This document shows, piece after piece, positions 46,531 through 54,522 of a stretch of DNA of 64,000 nucleotides (position 1 is the first letter of the stretch; every line of letters begins with the position of its first letter). The position numbers and the translations under genes were made by a program. The notes beneath the pieces were generated by a model. That model saw only the letters and a program-made list of their open reading frames with translations. It was not told where the DNA came from and made no database searches. The DNA is from Streptomyces sp. RB17 (GTDB lineage Bacteria > Actinomycetota > Actinomycetes > Streptomycetales > Streptomycetaceae), in assembly GCF_009604455.1 (NCBI RefSeq), contig NZ_WEGL01000001.1:496001-560000 (forward strand). The letters are read 5' to 3'.

Positions 46531-48018
46531 ATGGGATCCGACGTTGACGTGCTGGTCGTCGGTGCTGGTCCAGCGGGGTTGCTGCTCGCAGGTGACCTGG
46601 CCGAGGCCGGAGTGCGCTGCACCGTCGTGGAACGGCGAGAAGGGGAATCCCAGCTGACACGCGCATTCGCCGTTCACGCCCGAACGATGGAGCAACTGGA
46701 CGCCCGCGGCCTGGCCGACGACCTGCTTCTGACCGGCCTCCGCAATCCGATCTTGCAATTTCTGCGGATCGATCTGTCGCACCTGCCGACCCGTTACCCC
46801 CACGTGCTCGTGACGCCCCAGTACAACACCGAGCGACTGCTCCTGTCCCGCGCCCTGACACACGGCGTGAACATCATGCGGGCCCACGAAGTGACTGGCG
46901 TCCAGCAAGACCCGAGCGGTGTCGACGTCACCGTGAAGACACCAGCCGGCACTGAACACAGCCTGCGCGCAGACTTCGTCGTCGGCGCAGACGGACGAAA
47001 CAGCTGCGTGCGCCAGTCCCTCGGCCTCCCATTCCCCGGCCGCTCCGCCGTTCGCTCCATGATGCTCGCAGACGTCCGGATGGCTGATCCGCCGAAGCAG
47101 CCGCCCACCGTGGCGGCGACCGGAGACGCCTTCGCCATTGTCGTCCCGTTCGGCGACGGCTGGTTCAGGGTCATGGCCTGGAATCGCCACCACCCCATGC
47201 CCGACAACGCCTCGGTCGATCTGGAAGAAATCAAGGACGTCGCCCGCCAGGCGCTCGGCAGCGACTTCGGCATGCACGACCCTCGCTGGCTCTCCAGATT
47301 CCACAGCGACGAACGCCAGTCACCCCGCTACCGAGTAGGCCGAGTATTCCTCGTCGGCGACGCCGCCCACGTCCATTCCCCGGCCGGCGGCATGGGCCTC
47401 AACACCAGCATCCAGGACTCCGCAAACCTGAGCTGGAAACTCGCAGCCGTTCAGCGTGGCCGCGCACCAGACACCCTGCTCGACAGCTATCAGAACGAAC
47501 GGCACCCGGTGGGACACCGGGTTCTGCGGATGAGCGGGGCACTGCTCCGCGGCGTCCTCACCACACCACGGGCATTGTGCGGCCTCCGTGACTTGTCAGC
47601 GCGTACGGTGCTGCAAATCCCACCAGTGGCCCGACGACTGGCCATGGCAATCTCGGGAATCGACATTTCCTACGCCGCCGCGGTCGGCGCGCATCCCCTT
47701 GTCGGGAAGCGGGCACCTGACGTCCCCCTCAGCGACGGACGCAGACTCTACGAAGCCCTCCGTAAGCGACGGTTCGTCCTTGTCACACCGTCCGACACGG
47801 AGGGCTTCCCCTCACTGATCACAGAGTGGGCCGGCGAGGTGGAGATCGTATCCCCGAAGGGCGCTACCAAAAAGAGTGTTCTGGTCAGACCAGACGCCTA
47901 TATCGCATGGGCCATCTCGGACGAGTCACCTGAACATCGCATCGACGCGGCCCGTAAAGCATTGACCGAATGGTGCGGCACACAGGGCTCCAGCTCTGTA
48001 GCCCCTTCACCCGACTAG
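46531..48018 (+). CDS. FAD-dependent aromatic monooxygenase (PheA/TetX-like)
   Basis: A 495-residue flavoprotein hydroxylase of the group that acts on phenols and polyketides. FAD motif 1 is DVLVVGAGPAGLLLAGDLAE, followed by the DG motif FVVGADGRNSCVRQSLGL and the GD motif VFLVGDAAHVHSPAGGMGLN. A degenerate thioredoxin-like C-terminal domain follows (~390-490). ATG at 46531 with a GGAGGGC site is preferred over GTG 46510. It may hydroxylate the substrate handled by the SDR, VOC and hydrolase genes, a typical aromatic catabolic or resistance set. Its stop lies at the left end of an IS5-type element, so the C-terminus may have been trimmed. Confidence 0.92.
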   Translation: MGSDVDVLVVGAGPAGLLLAGDLAEAGVRCTVVERREGESQLTRAFAVHARTMEQLDARGLADDLLLTGLRNPILQFLRIDLSHLPTRYPHVLVTPQYNTERLLLSRALTHGVNIMRAHEVTGVQQDPSGVDVTVKTPAGTEHSLRADFVVGADGRNSCVRQSLGLPFPGRSAVRSMMLADVRMADPPKQPPTVAATGDAFAIVVPFGDGWFRVMAWNRHHPMPDNASVDLEEIKDVARQALGSDFGMHDPRWLSRFHSDERQSPRYRVGRVFLVGDAAHVHSPAGGMGLNTSIQDSANLSWKLAAVQRGRAPDTLLDSYQNERHPVGHRVLRMSGALLRGVLTTPRALCGLRDLSARTVLQIPPVARRLAMAISGIDISYAAAVGAHPLVGKRAPDVPLSDGRRLYEALRKRRFVLVTPSDTEGFPSLITEWAGEVEIVSPKGATKKSVLVRPDAYIAWAISDESPEHRIDAARKALTEWCGTQGSSSVAPSPD

Positions 48019-48823
48019 GGTCTGTCGTCAAATGATCTTGAGTGGTGGATCACGGTCGGATGATACGTCGCCATGAACTGTCCGATGCCGAACGGGAGTT
48101 CGTCCGGCTGTTGCTGCCCGTGTCGTCGCGGGGGCGCAAGCGGCTGGACGACCGCAGGGTCCTCAACGGGATCGTGTGGAAGTTCCGTACAGGCACGGCC
48201 TGGCGGGACGTGCCCGAGCGGTACGGGTCGTGGGCCACGCTGCACACCCGTTTTCGCCGGTGGGCGGCGGACGGCACGTTCGAGCGGATGCTCCGCGCCG
48301 CCCAGGTCCGGGCGGGCGCCGCCGGGGACATCGACTGGCTGGTGTCGGTCGACTCCACGATCGTCCGCGCCCACCAGCATGCCGCCGGCGCCCGAAAAGG
48401 GGGCTCCGCAACCCGGCGCTCGGACGCTCCCGAGGCGGCCTGACCAGCAAGATCCACCTGGGCTGCGACGGCGCGGGCCGCCCGCTCGCCTTCACCGTCA
48501 CGGGCGGCAACACCAAGGACTGCACCCAGTTCATCGCCGTGATGGAGGCGATCCGGGTGCCCAGGACGGGTCCGGGACGGCCCCCGGTGCGGCCCTCACA
48601 CGTCCTGGGCGACAAGGGCTACAGCTCCAGGGCGATCCGAAGCCGGCTGCGTCGGCGCGGGATCAGCCACACCATTCCCGAGCGAGCCGACCAGGTCCGC
48701 AACCGGTTGAACCGCGGCAGCCGTGGTGGACGGCCCCCGGCCTTCGATCGCGACGCCTACAAGCGGCGCAACGTGGTGGAACGGTGCTTCAACAAGCTGA
48801 AGCAGCGGCGCGGTGATTGGTAG
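48017..48823 (+). mobile_element. Truncated IS5-family (IS427-type) insertion sequence
   Basis: The left end reads gggtctgtcgtcaaatg, typical of this group. It contains the transposase (48060-48823), but the 3' part of the gene and the right inverted repeat are missing. Confidence 0.75.
48060..48823 (+). pseudogene. IS5-type transposase, two-frame, 3'-truncated
   Basis: Frame 1 (48060-48443) encodes MIRRHELSDAEREFVRLLLP and the first catalytic Asp (SVDSTIVRAHQHAAG). At CGA-AAA-GGG-GGC (about 48396) the frame must slip by -1 to give GRSRGGLTSKIHLGCDGAGR, GDKGYSSRAIRSRL (second Asp) and RNVVERCFNKLKQRRGDW (Glu). Such -1 slippage is normal in IS427-type elements, so the frameshift may be programmed. 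The protein stops soon after the Glu helix, about 30 residues earlier than usual, so it is probably inactive. Confidence 0.8.
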
Positions 48824-48892
48824 CCCTCGACCGAACTGGCAGCTCGTTGATAGGTGTCGAGAAACGCCACTTCGTGCTGGTCGCACACGGCG

Positions 48893-49210
48893 TCAGTCGG
48901 TACCCAATGCTTCGCGTACGGCTTGCCGAAAGGCGGCCCGAGGCGCCTGGATCGCGTCCAGGGCGGTATCAAACCTCTCAACGAAGGCGGTCAAGCCGTG
49001 TTGTCGGCCGGCTTGCACCGCATCGCGCCAGTCGGTCCCCGCAGAGTCCAGCTCGAACATGACGCCGATCAGTGGTTCTGCTGCTTGTGTCACTTGCCGA
49101 GGACCTGCGACGGAAACCGCCGCTACGGCGGCACTGAATTCGGTCCACAACTCATGCGTGCGAAGGAAACGCTCCTCCCACAGGCCGTCATCACCCCTGT
49201 TGGACCGCAA
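48893..49210 (-). pseudogene. Partial unknown gene (twin of 41207-41500), intact C-terminus
   Basis: The frame ends GTDWRDAVQAGRQHGLTAFV, then ERFDTALDAIQAPRAAFRQA and VREALGTD; its N-terminal part (RFLRTHELWTEFSAAVAAVS) equals the pseudogene at 41.2 kb. The sequence before the shared block differs in the two copies, so both are likely fragments of a larger gene. The helical, Arg-rich sequence has no motif that I recognise. Confidence 0.5.
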
Positions 49211-49267
49211 GGTATCAGTGGCGAGCCACCAGCCGGCCGAGAGCCTCTCGCAGCAGTCCAGCAGTGA

Positions 49268-49765
49268 CGTCGATGGGAGTGGACTAGTACAAGATCAGCA
49301 GAATGCTCAGCCCGGCGGTCTGAGACGAAGACGCCGGCACCTGGTTGAGGGTGAGTGCCTTGGGCCCCGGTTGCGCCGACACCTTAGCGCCGGCAGGTCC
49401 CTCGCTTGTGCCCGCGAAGTTTCAGAGGCCTGTGCCTCGAGCGGGTGTGGAGCTGCCTGCCCCCAGATGGACACGGCCATCCAAATCGGCTCGACCGGCA
49501 AGAAGTTGCTTCCTCTGACGGTCAAGAACGCCGGCCCGACCCCGGCTTCGAGTGGCCACGCGCACTGACGTGGGGTGAGGCACTCGATCGGGTGAGGGAG
49601 GCGCCGGCGGGGGCGAGCGAGGAGGAGGAGGTGGCGGCTGTGTCGGCTGCGGTCGGCGCTTCGGTCCCTCGCCCGTCGGCGCCGCCGGCGCCCTCTCGGA
49701 CGCCGTTGCCGGGCCCTGGAAGTACCCCGTACATCGTTTCCGAGATGGAGTGGGTCTTGAGGGAC
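49268..49765 (+). repeat. Gene-end repeat, copy C
   Basis: 49268-49450 matches 41515-41690 almost base for base. 49455-49765 is a copy of the radical SAM gene end (frame reads IQIGSTGKKLLPLTVKNAG) and of ~200 bp downstream, with a one-base insertion after the shared stop that breaks the small overlapping ORF. It extends further downstream than copy B. Confidence 0.85.
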
Positions 49766-50344
49766 CAGCCGGCTTGCGCGTGATCGGTCGGCCGTCGATC
49801 CCCCTTCCCTGTTTCCGCCCCGCTCCAGCCTGGCCGGCACCCGGGCCGTGCGCACAGCAATCAGCCACCAGGCGTCAGAAGGGGTACGTCGTGGCTGGGA
49901 CGGTCGGCTCCACGGCTTTACGAGCCACTTTGGCGCGAGCCTCGAAGATCACGGCCCCAACGTCGTGCTTTACCGGGCAGGTCCACTACCTGCCCGACGC
50001 GGAGGGTAGGCCGTGCCCACTTGGAACCTACGACAGACCGCATGTCAAGCAGCGACTCGCCGACACTTCCCGGCGACCCACGGCCACCACGGGTGACTAG
50101 ACGTCAGAAGATCACCTGTAAGGGCTAATTGCCAGTCAACCATCCTTACTGACAACAGTTTTGATGGTTCATCAGCACAACTTCGGAGCGCCGTAGCGGG
50201 CCTCCGTATACCCGATCAGCCCCACGAAGCCGGGATTCCGATTCGCTCGATATGACAGCAATAGGGGGTGTTAGTACGTTCAATCACGCACCGGCTGCCA
50301 CAGCGGGCGCTCCTGCTCTCAGTCTCAGAGGGAGAACAAGCGAC
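49766..50344. other. Gene-poor spacer before the His-rich protein
   Basis: About 580 bp. Small ORFs here lack codon bias. The last 240 bp are distinctly AT-richer (ctaattgccagtcaaccatcc), presumably the promoter region of the downstream secreted-protein gene. Confidence 0.45.
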
Positions 50345-51058
50345 ATGTTCATGACCCGTTCCCGCAAGATCGCCACGGCCGTCGCGGCCGCCGCGGCACT
50401 GACCGCGACTGGTATCACCTACGCCTCGGCCGTCTCAGCGCCGTCTCCCCAGTCCGCCCCGGCGGCTGTCGTGGCGGCGCCGCTCGGCGGTCCCAGCACC
50501 CCCAACAACAACGAAGGCAAGGGCAACGAAGGAAGAGAAGGAAGGGAGCACCGCCGCCACTTCGAGGGCAGGGTCTTCTTCAACGAGCGCGAATTCTCCG
50601 GCCGCCCCGACGGCTGCATCACCGTCGTCAGCGGCCTGGGTGCCAAGACCTTGAACATCCGCAACGACAGCCGCAACGTGGTCGAGGTCTTCCGTGGGGC
50701 CGTCTGCGACAACGGCGCCCCCATCGCCACCGTCGGCCCCCACAGCTCCGCCAACGGCGTCTGCCCGAGGTTCAAGGACGAGGACGAGAAGGAGAACGAG
50801 AACGGGAACTGCGAGGAGCGCGAGCACCACGAGAACGGCGAGCACCACGAGAACGGCGAGCACCACGAGAACGGCGAGCACCACGAGAACGGCGAGCACC
50901 ACGAGAAGGGCGAGCACCACGAGAAGGGCGAGCACCACGAGGAGATGGAGGACGGCGTGAAGGTCAAGAACGGAGTCGTCGCCAGCTTCCGCGTCATCTG
51001 CCGCCACGGGAAGGGCGAGGGCGAATTCGGCGAGGGCGGCGGATTCGGCGAAGGCTAA
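50345..51058 (+). CDS. Secreted protein with tandem GEHHE-type (His/Glu) repeats
   Basis: A 237-residue exported protein. Signal peptide ~1-45 (SRKIATAVAAAAALTATGIT) with cleavage near VSA/VVA, then a Glu/Arg-rich part (EGKGNEGREGREHRRHFEGR), a domain with three Cys (GCITVVSGLGAKTLNI; AVCDNGAPIATVGP; NGVCPRF), and seven tandem hexapeptides of the type GEHHEN/GEHHEK (~160-202). The C-terminus is Gly/Glu/Phe-rich. The paired histidines could bind Zn, Ni or Cu outside the cell. A GGGAGAA site precedes the ATG; a second ATG two codons later is possible. The function is unknown. Two hairpins end the gene. Confidence 0.75.
   Translation: MFMTRSRKIATAVAAAAALTATGITYASAVSAPSPQSAPAAVVAAPLGGPSTPNNNEGKGNEGREGREHRRHFEGRVFFNEREFSGRPDGCITVVSGLGAKTLNIRNDSRNVVEVFRGAVCDNGAPIATVGPHSSANGVCPRFKDEDEKENENGNCEEREHHENGEHHENGEHHENGEHHENGEHHEKGEHHEKGEHHEEMEDGVKVKNGVVASFRVICRHGKGEGEFGEGGGFGEG
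50822..50947 (+). repeat. Seven 18-bp tandem repeats in the His-rich gene
   Basis: Unit gagcaccacgagaacggc: four exact copies, two with aag for aac, and a final diverged copy. In frame; encodes the EHHENG-type units. Copy number is likely to vary between strains. Confidence 0.95.
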
Positions 51059-51091
51059 AGCCGGCAACCGCCTGATGCGCATGCAGGAGGA

Positions 51092-51173
51092 CGCCGGCCC
51101 ACCGGAATCGGGCCGGCGCCCTCCGGCCAGGCGCACAATACAGGATCCCGGCCCGCCGTAATCGGGCCGGGAT
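51092..51173 (+). terminator. Two tandem terminators after the His-rich gene
   Basis: Stems cgccggccc/gggccggcg (51092-51118) and atcccggccc/gggccgggat (51145-51173), both with a 9-nt loop of the form nccgnaatc, so they look like duplicates of one hairpin. Confidence 0.8.
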
Positions 51174-51178
51174 TCTCG

Positions 51179-51611
51179 ATGCCCGGATGCCAGAGCATCA
51201 GGACGGACCGCGCCTCGGACCGTGCCGTGCCGACGCCCTGCTCCCCGAGCCGCCACCTGCAAACGGGGTTCGATTCCGGCGATTGGTTGCAGGTGACGGC
51301 GTCCTCTCGAATGTTCAGAAACTCAACGGTCCCCTGTGGTCGACCTGATAAAGATGAGGGGCGGCGGCCATGAACGGTCGGCAGTCCCGACGTCGTGGCT
51401 GACTGTCGTCGGTCGACGTACCAGTACGGTTCTCCGCCTCAGGCGGGAGGGCAGTGAAGTCGGCGTGAGCGATGACCATGGGAAAGGGCTACGCAATCTC
51501 GTCAGCCACTTGGGCGCCGACATCCGCGATCCCCACTACAGACCAGGTTCGAGAGCGGTCCCATTTCCTTGAATGAGGCGTGCCGTGGACCGCCTCTGTT
51601 TCCGTCTTATT
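51179..51611. other. Spacer before gene-end copy D
   Basis: About 430 bp without a convincing gene or motif; ORFs here do not show coding bias. Confidence 0.4.
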
Positions 51612-51780
51612 CAGTCCGCAGACGGACACGGCCATCCAAATCGGCCCGACCGGCCAGAAGTTGCTGCCTCCGACGGTCAAGAACGCCGGCCCGACGCCGG
51701 CTTCGAGTGGCGCCGCGCACTGAGGTGGGGTGAGGCACTCGATCGGGTGAGGGAGGCGCCGGCGGGGGCGAGCGGGGCGG
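51612..51780 (+). repeat. Gene-end repeat, copy D
   Basis: Shorter and most diverged copy of the radical SAM gene end, starting at cagacggacacggccatcc and still ending in cgcgcactgag; the downstream block ends after ggcgggggcgagcg. The upstream part shared by B and C is absent. Confidence 0.85.
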
Positions 51781-51927
51781 CGCAGCGGCCGCCTCCTTCG
51801 GTGCCGTGCCGCAGTATGTTCTCGGACAGTTCAACCCAGCACCTTGAGTATCAGGCGGTCACCCACGTCTCTGAGCAGATGAGCCGGGCAGGATGCGGGA
51901 CGCGGTGGCGCGTGCGAGGCTGGCTCT

Positions 51928-54375
51928 GTGGATCATCGGTCGGCGTTCTTCCCCGATCCGACGCTCGGTATGGCCGCGCTGGACGGCGGCGGGCGGATCA
52001 CGGCGTGGGGCGGTGCCGCGACCGCGATCCTCGGATACGACGCGGAGGCGGTGGTCGGCCGGAACGCGGCCGAGTTGCTGACGAGCGACGCGAACCGCGC
52101 GACGCTGCTCGCCACGGCGCGGCGGTGCCGGATGGGCGCGAGCGTGCGGGAAACGCTGGCCGTACGGCGCCGTGACGGTCACGGGGTGGAACTCGTGGTG
52201 CGGGCGTGGCCGGTGGTGGCCGGCGCGGGGGAGGTGCACTGGTACACGTTCTTCGTCGAGGTCGAGAGGGTGCGCGGCTGGGACACCGACCGGGCGGTGG
52301 TCGAGGGGCTCTTCGCCCAGGCCCCGATCGGGCTCGCGGTGCTGGACACCCGGTTGCGGTTCGTCCGCGTCAACGACGCGCTCGAACGCATCCACGGCCT
52401 GCCCCGGGAGAGGTCGCTGGGACAGCGTGTCAGCGCCCTGTTCCCCGGTCCCGAGGCCGACCGGATGGAGGACAGACTGCGCAAGGTGCTGGAGACCGGG
52501 GAACCGGTGACCACGGAGCACCGGGACTGGACGGCCGCGCCCGGTCAAGGGCATCGGGGGTGGAGCATCACCTCGTTCCGGCTCGTCGACCCGTGCGGCA
52601 CGGTCCTCGGGGTGGCCTCGGCCATCCTCGACGTCACCGAGCGCAACCGGGCCCGGGACCGGCTGACGCTGCTCAACGAGGCCGGTGAGCGCATCGGCAC
52701 CACCCTCGACGTCACCCGCACCGCCGCCGAGCTCGCCGAGGTGGCCGTCCCCCGCCTCGCCGACTACATCGCCGTCGACCTGCTGCGGGGCATCGCCCTG
52801 GGCGAGGAGTCCGGACCGGGGCCCGTCGGCGGTGGCGCCGTGCTGCGCCGCGCCGCCGTCCGCTCGGTGCAGGCGGGGGCTCCGGAGGCCAGCTACCCGG
52901 TGGGCGAACTGATCACCTTCCACCAGGCGACGCCCCAGGCGCGGGCGATGGCCACCGGGAAGCCCGTGCTGCTGACCACGCTGGAGGACTCCGAGGAGTG
53001 GCTGGCCCACGACCGGCACCGGGCCGCGAAGATGATCGAGGCGGGAATCCATTCGGTGATCGTCATCCCGCTGCGCGCCCGGGACGTCACGCTCGGCGTC
53101 GCCCACTTCTACCGGTGGCGGCGCCCTGAGCCCTTCGAGGCCGACGACCTCACCGTCGCCGAGGAGGTCGTGGCCCGCGCCGCCGTGTGCGTGGACAACG
53201 CCCGCCGCTTCACCCGCGAACGCCACGCGGCCCTCACCCTCCAGCACAGCCTGCTGCGGGTCACCACGCCCGAGCACAGCGCGGCGACCACCGCCTGCCG
53301 CCACCTGCCCGCCGCCTGCCCCACCGGGGTGGGCGGCGACTGGTTCGACGTCATCCCGCTCTCGGGGGCCCGCCTCGGCCTCATCGTCGGCGATGTCCCC
53401 GGCCGCGGCATCCACGCCGTCGCCGACGCGGCCCGCCTGCGTACGGCGGTCCGCGCCCTGGCCCAGCAGGACCCGCCCCCCGACGAAATGCTCGCCCAGC
53501 TCGACGACATCGTCGCCCAGGCCGCCGAAGCGGCCGAATACCACCCCGAGGCGCCCACGGCGGGCATCGGCACCACCTGCCTGTACGCCGTCTACGACCC
53601 CGTGGCCCGCCGCTGTTCCCTGGCCAGCGCGGCACACCTGCCCCCGGTCGCCGTCCAGCCGTCCGGCGTCCCGCTCTTTCCCGAGTTGCGCCCAGGACCG
53701 CCCCTCGGCCTCGGCGGCATGCCCTTCGAGACCACCGACCTCGACCTCCCCGAGGGCAGCACCCTCGCCCTGTACACCAACGGCCTGCTGCAGGGCGAGC
53801 GCGGCCACCGCGACATCGGTACGGTCCTGCACACCCTGCGCCGGACCCTCACCCACCCGGACAGCAGCCTGGAACACGCCTGCGACGCCGCTCTCGACAC
53901 CCTGTTGCCCTCCCGCACACCGGACGACGACGCCATCCTGCTCCTCGCCCGCACCCACGCCCTCGGCCCGGACCGCGTCGCCACGTGGGATCTTCCCCGC
54001 GACCCGGCCATCGTCGGCCAGGCCCGCTCGCTGGCCGGCAGGCAGCTCGCCGCCTGGCAACTGGACGAGCTCGCCTTCACCACTGAACTCGTCGTCAGCG
54101 AACTGGTCACCAACGCCGTCCGCTACGCCCGCGCCCCCATCCAACTGCGCCTCATCCGGGCGGCGTCGCTCATCTGCGAGGTGTCCGACGCCAGCAGCAC
54201 CTCGCCGCACATGCGCCAGGCGGCCGACACCGACGAGACCGGGCGCGGTCTCTTCATGATCGCGCAGATGGCCGACCGCTGGGGAACTCGCTACTCGCTC
54301 ACCGGCAAGACGATCTGGGCGGAGTGCGCCATCCCCTCGTTCTCCGCCGTCGAAGGACTTCCGCGGGATCGCTGA
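51928..54375 (+). CDS. PAS-PAS-GAF-PP2C-HATPase regulatory phosphatase/kinase
   Basis: An 815-residue cytoplasmic signalling protein. PAS domains lie at ~10-110 and ~125-235 (LAVLDTRLRFVRVNDALERI), a GAF domain at ~245-435, a SpoIIE-type PP2C domain at ~440-670 (GVGGDWFDVIPLSGARLGLI), and an RsbW-like HATPase at ~680-800 (VSELVTNAVRYARAPIQLRL; ETGRGLFMIAQMADRWGTRY). The usual metal-binding LYTDG is LYTNG here (N ~617), and GDVxGHG is GDVPGRG, so phosphatase activity is doubtful. GTG start at 51928. The 54523 gene follows after 147 bp with the same PP2C-HATPase tail and may be its partner. Confidence 0.9.
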   Translation: MDHRSAFFPDPTLGMAALDGGGRITAWGGAATAILGYDAEAVVGRNAAELLTSDANRATLLATARRCRMGASVRETLAVRRRDGHGVELVVRAWPVVAGAGEVHWYTFFVEVERVRGWDTDRAVVEGLFAQAPIGLAVLDTRLRFVRVNDALERIHGLPRERSLGQRVSALFPGPEADRMEDRLRKVLETGEPVTTEHRDWTAAPGQGHRGWSITSFRLVDPCGTVLGVASAILDVTERNRARDRLTLLNEAGERIGTTLDVTRTAAELAEVAVPRLADYIAVDLLRGIALGEESGPGPVGGGAVLRRAAVRSVQAGAPEASYPVGELITFHQATPQARAMATGKPVLLTTLEDSEEWLAHDRHRAAKMIEAGIHSVIVIPLRARDVTLGVAHFYRWRRPEPFEADDLTVAEEVVARAAVCVDNARRFTRERHAALTLQHSLLRVTTPEHSAATTACRHLPAACPTGVGGDWFDVIPLSGARLGLIVGDVPGRGIHAVADAARLRTAVRALAQQDPPPDEMLAQLDDIVAQAAEAAEYHPEAPTAGIGTTCLYAVYDPVARRCSLASAAHLPPVAVQPSGVPLFPELRPGPPLGLGGMPFETTDLDLPEGSTLALYTNGLLQGERGHRDIGTVLHTLRRTLTHPDSSLEHACDAALDTLLPSRTPDDDAILLLARTHALGPDRVATWDLPRDPAIVGQARSLAGRQLAAWQLDELAFTTELVVSELVTNAVRYARAPIQLRLIRAASLICEVSDASSTSPHMRQAADTDETGRGLFMIAQMADRWGTRYSLTGKTIWAECAIPSFSAVEGLPRDR

Positions 54376-54522
54376 CCGCTCTCGCCCGCACCGGTCCACG
54401 GTCGATGCTCGCCGTCGGCCCAGAGGGGGAACGGGGACAGCGGGCGTCATGCGCGCCGACCGGCGGGGTGGCGGGCGGCGTCCCTGCCGTCCCGCGCTGT
54501 TGCGGAGGGAAGTGGCCCCGCG

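Noticed and set aside
50822..50947. Regular direct repeats as a CRISPR array
   Set aside because: The 18-bp units are contiguous without spacers and in frame with a secreted protein.
37394..51600. Integrated phage or ICE with its own integrase
   Set aside because: No integrase, excisionase, Tra/FtsK or phage structural gene is recognisable, only IS fragments.
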